A stretch of DNA of 34,241 nucleotides from an uncultured Flavobacteriaceae bacterium. Lineage in GTDB: Bacteria > Bacteroidota > Bacteroidia > Flavobacteriales > Flavobacteriaceae. The stretch lies in NCBI GenBank assembly GCA_937937185.1, contig CALDCO010000226.1, positions 1-34,241 of the forward strand, given 5' to 3'. How positions within the stretch are numbered: position 1 is the first letter of the stretch; each line of letters opens with the position of its first letter. The translations under genes were made by a program, and so were the position numbers. This document shows, piece after piece, positions 17,150 through 26,066 of the stretch. The notes under the pieces were generated by a model. It was not told the origin of the DNA and ran no database searches. It saw only the letters and a program-made list of their open reading frames with translations.

Positions 17150-19552
17150 TTACTCCTTAATAAATTTGAAAGTCTTAGTTTTATTATCATGTTCTATTTT
17201 TAGCAGATACATCCCAGATGCTATCGTTGAACAATCTATTTTAGATAAGTGATTATTATTATCTTTTTCACCAATCAATTGTCCGCGAATATCATAGATT
17301 TCATATTTGTAATTAGATAGGCTGCTATTTATTTGAAGTGTGTTTTTAATTGGGTTAGGATAAATAGAAAAATTATTGGAGATATAATCTGGCGTGCTTA
17401 GCGTATCGTCTATAATTTTTACTGCGAGGTCGTCGAAATAAAAACCATCTTCCGTATCTTCCGTATCTGTAAATAATAAAAAACGAATTTTAATAGTGTT
17501 TCCAAGATAGTCACTTAAATCAATTTCCTCATACACCCACTCGTTTTGAGTGCCCTCGTATATGGGTTCATCAAAAATATCAGCTACTGTATATTTTCCA
17601 CATTGGGGTATCCATGTATCGCCATCATCTCTAGAGACTTGTAACTGCACAAAATCAAAATCAAATCCATCTGCAATATCCCATCTGGCATAAAAAGATA
17701 AACTTGCGAAATTGGCCCTTGTTAAATCTAAGGCTTCAGCAAGTTCTATAGCGTTATCTACAGCATTGCCATAATTACCATTAGGAGAATCTGTTATAGC
17801 ACTTGGAGGCGATTTGTAAACGGTTGTAGAAATACCCCAATCTGTTGCTCCCCAGTTATCTGAAATGTCATCACCAGGTTCATCTAAAATTGTATTGGTA
17901 ATGCCAAATATTTTATTAACTCTTACGGTTCTATTAAACAAACCATTATTAACGACCAAATCATAAATAACTTCTTCACCTGTAGCTATTGTTGGTTTTA
18001 AGTTTATGGCAATGTTTCCTGTTCGCTTTTCCAATAAAGACATATTGTTTTGATCTTGAGGTTGGCCAACAGAGAGAATATTAGCACTAACAGGTAAAAT
18101 AGAAACTTCGAAATTTGAAGGCGATTCAAATCCTATACTTTCAATTTCATAGTTAACATTTGCTGCAGTAGTTTCTATAAAAACCGAAGACGGTTTCTCT
18201 TCAATGTTTGCTAAATTGCCATCAATTTGAGCTGCAGCAATATTTAAAAATAGCATGCTTTTACAAATTGAAATAATCTCAGATTCTGCAGGCCAAAAAG
18301 AATCTCCAATTTCTGGAGTCATAGCATAAATTTTATTTCTTGTTCCACCCGAAGTTGTTTTTAACATGTCGTACATGAAATCGTCACTAGATCCAGATAA
18401 TTCGTATAGTCCAGAAGCTAAGATATTATTATAATTATTATCTTTTACCATATATTTAGATATGGCATTATAAAGATCATTTTCTGGGGTAGGCTTATTA
18501 TCTACATAACCAAAAGGGAATAATAAAAGTTTGGAAAAACTATGCGCATTTATAGCAATTTTAAAATTATTTTGTTCTACTAACCAGCGAATGGCTTGTG
18601 TTTCAGGTTCAGAAAAAGGGTGAGTTCCAGGATAAGTATCTCCTGGGGGGCCTGAAGTTCCACTAGTATTCCATACTTCATCACCATTTGGTGTAATGTA
18701 GGAGTAATTTCTATTAAGATCGACACCTCTTGAGCCGCCTGCGTTTTGACTTCTATTTTTACGCCACAGTCCGCCACCATTGGGATTTGTAGTTTGGTTG
18801 TAGATATAACCATCTGGATTTAAACAAGGCACAAAAAACAACTCTGAATTATCTACAATAGATTTTATTTCATCGCTAGTACTATAATTTTCTAATAAAT
18901 ACCACATGTAGAAAATGGTTTGTTGAAGCGTGGTTGCCTCTCTAGCATGATGAACTGCTGTATATAAAATTTGCGATTCTGATGCCGATTCATTTGAGGA
19001 TGGATTATCAGATATTTTTACGTATTGTATTTTTCGTCCCTCTTCCGTAGTAAATGTGCTTATATCGGACCTTGAGCTTATTAAATCAGGATAAAGGGCT
19101 TTCATTTCATCCAATTCGTCAATCATCTCATCGTAGGTTAGAAAACCGCCCATAGTACCGTTGTTATAATTTACGGGTGTTTCATAATTTGTGATTGGAT
19201 TTTCCTCACAAAAGGCATTAGCAGTAGCGTTATTGTTGCTAACATACCTAGAGCTTTGAGGGTTATTTTGGTCTAAATAAAATTGTTTTACGTCTTCAAT
19301 AATAAGCTCTACGCTATTGCCATTGTTTTTTGCAGTTTCTATTTGCGATTGGGGGAAATCTGATATAATGAAGTTGTTTTTTTTATGGTGACCATGATCT
19401 ACTGCTAAGCCAAGCTTAGATAGTTTATTAAGGTCTTCTTTAGAACTGTAATAAATTTTAGCGCGGTGGTATTTCTCAATACTAGCGTTCTGAGAATAAA
19501 TAGAAGTACACATAAAAAATAGTGTAATGTATAAAAAGCGTTTCATAAGCAT
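17150..19552 (-). CDS. T9SS-secreted M14 zinc carboxypeptidase, copy 1
   Basis: An 800-residue secreted metallocarboxypeptidase. The signal peptide (1-20) ends at IYSQ. A propeptide-like region runs to about 100, and the M14 catalytic domain spans about 130-440. Zinc ligands are H202 and E205 (HHARE) and H337 (NAHSF). N280-R281 (DLNRN) bind the substrate carboxylate, and E414 (MTPEIGDSFW) is the catalytic glutamate. A beta-rich domain of about 560-720, resembling the immune-inhibitor A/MAM jelly-roll (GFYFDDL), follows. A type A T9SS sorting domain (SIYPNPIKNTL) ends the protein. The upstream neighbour at 19661 is a tandem paralogue. Expected role: extracellular peptide digestion. Confidence 0.93.
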   Translation of the reverse strand: MLMKRFLYITLFFMCTSIYSQNASIEKYHRAKIYYSSKEDLNKLSKLGLAVDHGHHKKNNFIISDFPQSQIETAKNNGNSVELIIEDVKQFYLDQNNPQSSRYVSNNNATANAFCEENPITNYETPVNYNNGTMGGFLTYDEMIDELDEMKALYPDLISSRSDISTFTTEEGRKIQYVKISDNPSSNESASESQILYTAVHHAREATTLQQTIFYMWYLLENYSTSDEIKSIVDNSELFFVPCLNPDGYIYNQTTNPNGGGLWRKNRSQNAGGSRGVDLNRNYSYITPNGDEVWNTSGTSGPPGDTYPGTHPFSEPETQAIRWLVEQNNFKIAINAHSFSKLLLFPFGYVDNKPTPENDLYNAISKYMVKDNNYNNILASGLYELSGSSDDFMYDMLKTTSGGTRNKIYAMTPEIGDSFWPAESEIISICKSMLFLNIAAAQIDGNLANIEEKPSSVFIETTAANVNYEIESIGFESPSNFEVSILPVSANILSVGQPQDQNNMSLLEKRTGNIAINLKPTIATGEEVIYDLVVNNGLFNRTVRVNKIFGITNTILDEPGDDISDNWGATDWGISTTVYKSPPSAITDSPNGNYGNAVDNAIELAEALDLTRANFASLSFYARWDIADGFDFDFVQLQVSRDDGDTWIPQCGKYTVADIFDEPIYEGTQNEWVYEEIDLSDYLGNTIKIRFLLFTDTEDTEDGFYFDDLAVKIIDDTLSTPDYISNNFSIYPNPIKNTLQINSSLSNYKYEIYDIRGQLIGEKDNNNHLSKIDCSTIASGMYLLKIEHDNKTKTFKFIKE

Positions 19553-19660
19553 ATAATTTTTTAAAATATTAGAATGCTGTAAAACTATGTTTACTGAAGA
19601 ATAATTAAGACCATTATGAGAAGATTATGAGTACTTAAAATTAATTATATGAGTTTTTTA

Positions 19661-22060
19661 TTAGTTTTTTATAAACTTAAAAGTCTTATTCTTATCGTCT
19701 TTAGTAATTTTTAGAAGGTATATTCCAGGAGATAAATTTGAACAGTCAATAGTAGAATTATCATGATTGTCCTCACTTTTTATAATTACTTGACCTTGTA
19801 TAGAATACATGTTATACTCATAGTTAGGCAAATTACTTTTAATGTGTAATTCATTTTTTACTGGATTAGGAAATAAACTAAAGTTATTCTCAATAAAATT
19901 TGTAGTGCTAAGCGTGGTGTCTATTACATTTACAGTTAAATCATCAAAATAAAAACCATCTTTTGTTGCACCTCTATCTGTAACTAATTGAAAACGGATA
20001 ATGATGTTTTCACCTAGGTAATCATTTAGGTCAATTTTTTCTAAAACCCATGTATTTTGTTCTCCATCATACAAAGGTTCATTATTAGCGTCTTTTTGTT
20101 CTGCTACTCCAAGATTGGTATATTTTCCACATTGAGGAATCCAGCTCGTCCCGTTATTAGTAGATACTTGAACTTGTACATAATCGAAGTTATTTTCGAT
20201 AGACCACTTGGCGTAAAACGATAAGCTTGCATTTGTTGCGGTAGTTAAATTTAGTGCATTGGTTAATCTAATCGTCTTATTTTGATTATTGCTATAGTTT
20301 CCATTTGGGGAATCTGTAATTGAGCTTGTAGCCGATTTGTATTCTGTTGTTGATATTCCCCATTGTGTATTGTCCCAATTGGTGGTATCATCTCCAGCTT
20401 CATCTAGAATAGTTATAGGTGTTCCAAACTTCTTGGTGATTATTGTTTTTTTGTCATAGCTACCATTGTTAATAACAAGCTCGAAAACGATATCTTCTCC
20501 GTTGCTAATTCCAGAATCTAAATTTATAGCAATACTACCGTTGCGTTCTTGCATTAATGCCAAATTATTATAATTGTTTGGCGCACCTACAGAGGTGATG
20601 TTGGTACTAATAGGATTTATTGATACTTTAAAATTACCAGAATTTTGAAGACCAATTCGTTGTATTCTATAATCGATAGTAGCAGAAGTGGTTTCAATAA
20701 ACAAGGATTCAGTAGTCTCTGTAAGCAAGGCAAAGTTTTGAATGGTTTGCGCAGCCGATAGGTTTAAAAACATCATGTTTTTACAAGTCGATATAATTTT
20801 TGAAGCGGGTTCCCAAAAAGAAGTGCCTATTTCAGGGGTCATTGCATAAACTTTTTCTCTAGAGTCTCCAGAGGTTGTAGTGAGCTCACCGTACATAAAA
20901 TCATCGCTAGCTCCAGCTGCGGCATATAAATTGGAAGTGATGATGTTATTATAATCATTATCGCTTACCAAGAATTCTGAAACCGCTTTAAATAAGGGAT
21001 CCTCAGGGGTAGGTTTGTTATCCGTATAAGCAAAAGGGTATAATAGTAAATTTCCAAAACTGTGCGCATTTATAGCCATTTTAAAGTTGTTTTGCTCAAC
21101 AAGCCAACGAATGGCTTTATTTTCGGGTTCAGAAAAAGGAGCTGTGCCTGCATAGCTACCACCATTAGGGCCGGAGGTTCCAACTGTATTCCATGTTTCT
21201 TTACCATTAGGCGCAATGTAGGAGTAATTTCTATTATTATCGACACCAATTGTTCTTCCGTTATTTCTTCTATTTTTTCGCCACAATCCGCCACCTCTGG
21301 GGTTTGTCGTTTCATTATGTATGTAACCGTCAGGGTTTATACAAGGCACAAAAAATAATTCTGTATTTTCTACAATGGCTTTAATTTCGTCATCTTTACT
21401 GTAGTTTTCTAATAAATACCACATATAAAATATAGTTTGCTGAAGCGATAAGGGCTCTCTAGCATGATGTATGGCTGTGTATAACATTTGAGGTTCTGTA
21501 GAAGATTCATTCACTGAGGGATTATCCGATATTTTTACATATTGAATGGCTCTTCCTTGAGAGGTCTTAAAGGTACTAATATTGGCTCTTGTGGTAATTA
21601 AATTAGGATAAAGCCTTTTCATATCGTCTAATTCTTGTAACATTTCAGAATAGGTTAAATACCCTCCCATCGACCCATTGTTATAATTTACAGGGGTTGT
21701 ATATGTTATTGGAGCGGCACTACATGAAAGGTTCACACTTTCAGCTTCTTCACCAACGTAATGGATGCTTTTGGGATCATTTTGGTCTTTATAAAATTGC
21801 TGTACATTATTAATGGTAATTTCTACTTTATTCCCATTTTTTCTAGCCGCATCTATTTCTAACTGTGAAAAATCAGATTCAATGTAAACCCCTTTTTTAT
21901 GAATACCATGGTCAAGCGGGATTCCTAGAGCACTTAATTGGTTTAAATCGCCGCTAGATTGGTAATAAATTTTTGCTCTATGGTGGTATTCATTATTTGG
22001 ATTTTGAGAATAAACCAAAGCACTTGTTACAATTAGAAGGGCAATTAGTAAAGTTTTCAT
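19661..22060 (-). CDS. T9SS-secreted M14 zinc carboxypeptidase, copy 2
   Basis: A 799-residue paralogue of the next gene with the same domain order: signal peptide (1-18, ending VYSQ), propeptide-like region, M14 domain, jelly-roll domain and T9SS sorting domain (SLFPNPVKNEL). Zinc ligands H199, E202 (HHARE) and H333 are kept, as are R277 and catalytic E410 (MTPEIGTSFW). The motif before the substrate-binding Asn-Arg reads VDNNRN instead of the usual VDLNRN, and the loop near residues 200-206 differs (REPLSLQ against REATTLQ). Both suggest a shift in specificity. The 108 bp between the two genes has no terminator, so they may be co-transcribed. A family-B repeat lies upstream. Confidence 0.93.
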   Translation of the reverse strand: MKTLLIALLIVTSALVYSQNPNNEYHHRAKIYYQSSGDLNQLSALGIPLDHGIHKKGVYIESDFSQLEIDAARKNGNKVEITINNVQQFYKDQNDPKSIHYVGEEAESVNLSCSAAPITYTTPVNYNNGSMGGYLTYSEMLQELDDMKRLYPNLITTRANISTFKTSQGRAIQYVKISDNPSVNESSTEPQMLYTAIHHAREPLSLQQTIFYMWYLLENYSKDDEIKAIVENTELFFVPCINPDGYIHNETTNPRGGGLWRKNRRNNGRTIGVDNNRNYSYIAPNGKETWNTVGTSGPNGGSYAGTAPFSEPENKAIRWLVEQNNFKMAINAHSFGNLLLYPFAYTDNKPTPEDPLFKAVSEFLVSDNDYNNIITSNLYAAAGASDDFMYGELTTTSGDSREKVYAMTPEIGTSFWEPASKIISTCKNMMFLNLSAAQTIQNFALLTETTESLFIETTSATIDYRIQRIGLQNSGNFKVSINPISTNITSVGAPNNYNNLALMQERNGSIAINLDSGISNGEDIVFELVINNGSYDKKTIITKKFGTPITILDEAGDDTTNWDNTQWGISTTEYKSATSSITDSPNGNYSNNQNKTIRLTNALNLTTATNASLSFYAKWSIENNFDYVQVQVSTNNGTSWIPQCGKYTNLGVAEQKDANNEPLYDGEQNTWVLEKIDLNDYLGENIIIRFQLVTDRGATKDGFYFDDLTVNVIDTTLSTTNFIENNFSLFPNPVKNELHIKSNLPNYEYNMYSIQGQVIIKSEDNHDNSTIDCSNLSPGIYLLKITKDDKNKTFKFIKN

Positions 22061-22091
22061 TCCGAGGGATTTAATCGTTTATTTTGGAGAT

Positions 22092-22242
22092 AATACCATT
22101 TCCGACTTAAAATAACAATATAAAAATTAAAACGACAACAATTTTTGATATAAATAAATGAAATAGTGCGTTATGGTTAGGCATTCTGATACAGTTTTAA
22201 TACACTGCTTTACAAGGCCTCATTTAAAAGCTAAATGGTATT
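22092..22242. repeat. Family-B palindromic repeat overlapping the purL stop codon
   Basis: About 151 bp bounded by AATACCATTTCCGACTT at the left and an inverted AAATGGTATT at the right (10 matching outer bases). Bases 22093-22112 are identical to 9188-9207. The right end supplies the purL stop codon, TAA on the minus strand. Unlike the copy at 9188, it lacks the CCGTAGC/GCTATGC core. It fills the gap between purL and the carboxypeptidase gene. Confidence 0.55.
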
Positions 22243-25200
22243 ATTTGTTCTCAAGCCATAATCTCGCATTAACAAAAGCTTCTAACCAAGGTGAAATCTC
22301 ATCCTGCCTACCTTTAGGGTAATTCGCCCAATTCCATTGAAAAGTAGAACGCTCTATATGCGGCATGGTGACTAAATGGCGCCCCGTTTTATCACACAAC
22401 ATGGCCGTATTAAAATCTGACCCATTAGGATTGCTAGGGTAGTCTTCGTAACCATATTTAGCCACAATATTGTAGTGATCTTCGGTTTTTGGTAAGCTAA
22501 ACTTACCTTCTCCGTGAGAAATCCATACGCCTAAAGTTGTTCCTGCTAAAGTAGATAACATTACAGAGTTGTTTTCATGAATTTTAACTGAAGTAAAAGC
22601 ACTTTCATGTTTTTGGGAATCGTTATGAATGAGTTTACCATGAACATCGTGTTCCGGATTAATAAGGTCTAATTCCATCCACAATTGGCAACCATTACAT
22701 ATCCCTATAGAAAGGGTGTCTTCTCTTTTAAAAAACGTATTAATAACTTTATTCGCTTTTTCGTTATATTTAATAGCACCAGCCCATCCTTTGGCTGAGC
22801 CAAGCACATCGGAGTTACTAAACCCACCTACAGCACCTAAAAACCGAATGTCTTCTAGTGTCTCACGACCAGAAATTAAATCGGTCATATGCACGTCTTT
22901 TACATCAAAACCAGCTAAATACAGGGCATTTGCCATTTCGCGCTCCGAATTAGACCCTTTTTCTCTTAATATGGCAGCTTTAGGCCTGCTTGTCTCTTCG
23001 CGCGTAGTCGAGAAGTTGTCAAGAGATTTTTCTCGAGGGTTAGAGAGCGCTCGATCGGACGGCTTAAGAATGTCACTTAGTTTTCCAGTAAAATGCTTTG
23101 GAAACACGTATTCTAAAGGTTGATTTTTATAGTTTTTATAGCGGGCTTCAGCTAAGTTATTAGCCGTTTGTTTTTGATCGAATAAAAAAGAGGTTCTATA
23201 CCAAACCGCTCTTAATTTAGAAACTGATAGTGTGTGCGTTTCAGTATGATTAATGATTTTTAAAGTATCATTACCTGTAGTGTTTCCAATTTTGAAAGCT
23301 TCTATATTCGCTTCAGAAAAGGCCTGTTCCACATCACTATCTTTGGCTTGAACTACAATACCTGCATTTTCAGCAAATAATAGTTTAATAGAATCTTCTT
23401 CGGCTAAAGCGGTTAAATTTAGCGTAGCACCCAGGTTTACATCTGCAAAACAAAGTTCTAATAATGTGGTAATTAAACCGCCAGAGGCCACATCGTGTCC
23501 AGCAACAATTTTATCGTTTTTAATAAGGTCTTGAATGGTATTAAATACGGTTTTAACGTAAGCAGCACTTTTTACATTAGGGGCTTCATTTCCTATTTTA
23601 GATTGTGTTTGCGCAAATGAACTCCCTCCCAATTTATAATTGTCTTGCGAGAGGTTAATGTAATAGATAGCTCCTGCATTTTTTTGAAAAACAGGTTCTA
23701 CAACTTTAGAAATGGCGTTGCAATTAGCTACAGCCGAAATAATAACCGTTCCAGGGGCAATAACTTCTTCATCCGCATATTTTTGCTTCATAGACAAAGA
23801 ATCTTTTCCGGTAGGAACATTAATCCCTAAATCTATTGAAAATTCTGAAATAGCCTGAACCGCCTCATATAATCTTGCATCTTCGCCTTCATTTTTACAC
23901 GGCCACATCCAGTTGGCAGATAGGGATATACTTTTTAATCCCTCTTTTAGAGGTGCCCATATAATATTTGTAAGGGCTTCGGCAATACTATTCCGACTTC
24001 CTGCAACGGGATTAATTAATCCAGAAATAGGGGAGTGGCCAATTGCAGTTGCGATACCCTCTTTGCCTTTATAATCTAAAGCCATCACACCAACATTGTT
24101 TAAAGGGATTTGTAAGGGGCCCACACACTGTTGTTTGGCTACTTTTCCACCAACGCAACGATCTACCTTGTTGGTTAGCCAGTCTTTACAGGCTACTGCT
24201 TCTAATTGTAGTACTTGCTCTAGGTAATCTTGGAAGTGATTAATATTATAATTTAAAGACGCATAATTTCTATCGACCTTTTTATCGGTCATTATGGTTT
24301 TAGGAGAGCTACCAAACATGTCTTCTAAAGCCATGTCCATAGGTTTGTCTCCGTTGGCTATAGATTCAAAAGTAAAGCGATCATCGCCAGTAACGTCGCC
24401 TACGGTATACATTGGCGAGCGCTCACGTTCTGCAATTTTAAGTAAGGTTTGTAAATGCTTTTCAGCAATAACCAATCCCATGCGTTCTTGCGACTCATTG
24501 CCTATAATTTCTTTGGCTGATAAAGTTGGGTCTCCAACGGGAAGCGCATCTAAATTTATTTTGCCGCCTGTATCTTCAACCAATTCCGATAAGCAATTTA
24601 AGTGTCCGCCAGCGCCATGATCATGTATGGAGACGATAAAATTCTCTTCACTTTCTACCATCCCTCTTACGGCATTGGCAGCACGTTTTTGCATTTCGGG
24701 GTTAGAACGTTGTACGGCATTTAGTTCAATGCCAGAAGAAAATTCGCCTGTATCTGCACTAGAAACAGCAGCACCTCCCATTCCTATGCGGTAATTTTCA
24801 CCACCAAGGATAACTATCTTGTCTCCCTTTTTTGGGATGTCTTTTAGCGCTTGGTTTGCTTTTCCGTAACCAATACCTCCTGCTTGCATAACGACCTTAT
24901 CGTAAGCAATTTTTCGCGCGTTTTCTTCATGCTCGAAAGTGAGAACAGAACCACAAATTAAGGGTTGCCCAAATTTGTTGCCAAAATCTGAAGCGCCATT
25001 ACTGGCTTTTATTAAAATATCCATTGGCGTTTGGTACAACCACTCACGCGCTTGTATTTTGTTTTCCCATGCCTTTTTAGGGCCTTCTAAACGAGAATAG
25101 GCCGTCATATATACTGCAGTTCCTGCTAGAGGAAGTGAGCCTTTACCGCCAGCTAAGCGATCGCGAATTTCACCACCAGACCCAGTGGCAGCACCGTTAA

Positions 25201-25972
25201 ATGGTTCTACCGTAGTTGGAAAGTTATGTGTTTCGGCTTTTAATGAGATTACCGATTCGTAGTTTTCTGTTTGGTAGAAATCTGGAACGTCTGCTCTTTT
25301 AGGAGCGAATTGTTCAACAATTGGCCCTTTAATGAAAGCCACATTGTCTTTATAAGCCGACACAATATCGTTTGGGTGTTTTTTTGATGTTTCTTTAATT
25401 AATTTAAATAGGGAAGTTGGTTTTTCTTCACCATCAATTATAAAAGTGCCATTAAAGATTTTGTGTCGGCAATGCTCAGAATTTACTTGAGAAAATCCAA
25501 ATACTTCAGAATCGGTAAGTGGTCTCCCCATTTTTTTAGAAACAGTCTCTAAATAGTTTACTTCTTCATCACTTAGCGATAAGCCTTCTTTTATGTTATA
25601 TGCAGAAATGTTTTCTATGTTAAGAATGGCTTCTGGTTGTATCTCCACAGTAAAAGAATCTTGGTTTAAACCATTAAATTTTTCAGAAACCATAGGGTCG
25701 TAATTGCTAAAGTTTTCTTTCACAGCATAAAACGCTTCTATACGAATAATGCCTTCTATTCCCATATTGTGGGTAATCTCTACAGCGTTTGTACTCCAAG
25801 GGCTAATCATGGCTGCTCGAGGACCAATAAAAAAAGCGTCTAAAGACGCTGTGTTTATTTTTGGTTGGTTACCAAATAACCAATTTAGTTTAGAGATGGT
25901 TTCAGTTGATAATTCTTCTACAGTTTGCACTCCAAATACATTACTGTTTACGTTGCCAAAGAAATGAATCAT
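22241..25972 (-). CDS. purL: Phosphoribosylformylglycinamidine synthase
   Basis: A 1243-residue large-type FGAM synthase, with synthetase and glutaminase domains fused. It catalyses the fourth step of purine synthesis, using glutamine and ATP. The N-terminal domain, the FSQVNSEHCRHKIF segment, the repeated AIR-synthase-like halves (LKAETHNFPTTVEPF, HDHGAGG) and the C-terminal glutaminase are all present. The glutaminase triad is C1092 (GICNGCQ), H1205 and E1207 (MPHIERS). An unusual 24-residue segment, 972-995, sits in the linker just before the glutaminase domain (RPKAAILREKG) and looks like an inserted repeat. A family-B repeat end overlaps the stop codon. A plausible promoter is just upstream. 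Confidence 0.97.
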   Translation of the reverse strand: MIHFFGNVNSNVFGVQTVEELSTETISKLNWLFGNQPKINTASLDAFFIGPRAAMISPWSTNAVEITHNMGIEGIIRIEAFYAVKENFSNYDPMVSEKFNGLNQDSFTVEIQPEAILNIENISAYNIKEGLSLSDEEVNYLETVSKKMGRPLTDSEVFGFSQVNSEHCRHKIFNGTFIIDGEEKPTSLFKLIKETSKKHPNDIVSAYKDNVAFIKGPIVEQFAPKRADVPDFYQTENYESVISLKAETHNFPTTVEPFNGAATGSGGEIRDRLAGGKGSLPLAGTAVYMTAYSRLEGPKKAWENKIQAREWLYQTPMDILIKASNGASDFGNKFGQPLICGSVLTFEHEENARKIAYDKVVMQAGGIGYGKANQALKDIPKKGDKIVILGGENYRIGMGGAAVSSADTGEFSSGIELNAVQRSNPEMQKRAANAVRGMVESEENFIVSIHDHGAGGHLNCLSELVEDTGGKINLDALPVGDPTLSAKEIIGNESQERMGLVIAEKHLQTLLKIAERERSPMYTVGDVTGDDRFTFESIANGDKPMDMALEDMFGSSPKTIMTDKKVDRNYASLNYNINHFQDYLEQVLQLEAVACKDWLTNKVDRCVGGKVAKQQCVGPLQIPLNNVGVMALDYKGKEGIATAIGHSPISGLINPVAGSRNSIAEALTNIIWAPLKEGLKSISLSANWMWPCKNEGEDARLYEAVQAISEFSIDLGINVPTGKDSLSMKQKYADEEVIAPGTVIISAVANCNAISKVVEPVFQKNAGAIYYINLSQDNYKLGGSSFAQTQSKIGNEAPNVKSAAYVKTVFNTIQDLIKNDKIVAGHDVASGGLITTLLELCFADVNLGATLNLTALAEEDSIKLLFAENAGIVVQAKDSDVEQAFSEANIEAFKIGNTTGNDTLKIINHTETHTLSVSKLRAVWYRTSFLFDQKQTANNLAEARYKNYKNQPLEYVFPKHFTGKLSDILKPSDRALSNPREKSLDNFSTTREETSRPKAAILREKGSNSEREMANALYLAGFDVKDVHMTDLISGRETLEDIRFLGAVGGFSNSDVLGSAKGWAGAIKYNEKANKVINTFFKREDTLSIGICNGCQLWMELDLINPEHDVHGKLIHNDSQKHESAFTSVKIHENNSVMLSTLAGTTLGVWISHGEGKFSLPKTEDHYNIVAKYGYEDYPSNPNGSDFNTAMLCDKTGRHLVTMPHIERSTFQWNWANYPKGRQDEISPWLEAFVNARLWLENK
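22988..23059 (-). repeat. In-frame repeat-like insertion in the purL linker
   Basis: 24 codons encoding a polar segment (residues 972-995, including DRALSNPREKS and TTREETS) between the synthetase and glutaminase domains. The DNA is rich in short palindromic bits such as TCTCTT...AAGAGA, GAGA...TCTC and CTTCTCGACTACGCGCG. It is visibly more GC-rich than its surroundings and resembles, from memory, the CTTCTCGACTGCGCTCGA-type intergenic repeat of Flavobacteriaceae. The reading frame is kept. Confidence 0.45.
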
Positions 25973-26003
25973 TATAAGCTAGTTTGTATGTTGTTTTAAA
26001 ATG

Positions 26004-26011
26004 CAAATTTA
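26004..26011 (-). promoter_or_regulatory. Probable -7 box of purL
   Basis: On the minus strand TAAATTTG matches the TAnnTTTG consensus. A TTTTTG sequence lies about 24 bases upstream as a possible, slightly distant -33 box. The predicted start of transcription would leave a leader of about 25 bases before the purL ATG. Confidence 0.45.
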
Positions 26012-26066
26012 CTTTTTTTCATCGTAATTATTTAACAAAAAGTACGATTAATTTCTAGGGTTTTAA

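Noticed and set aside
22716-23123. 135-codon plus-strand open frame
   Set aside because: It lies wholly inside purL on the opposite strand; purL has complete family motifs here, and the frame encodes no recognisable protein.
24294-24620. 108-codon plus-strand open frame
   Set aside because: Opposite-strand shadow of the conserved purL synthetase region.
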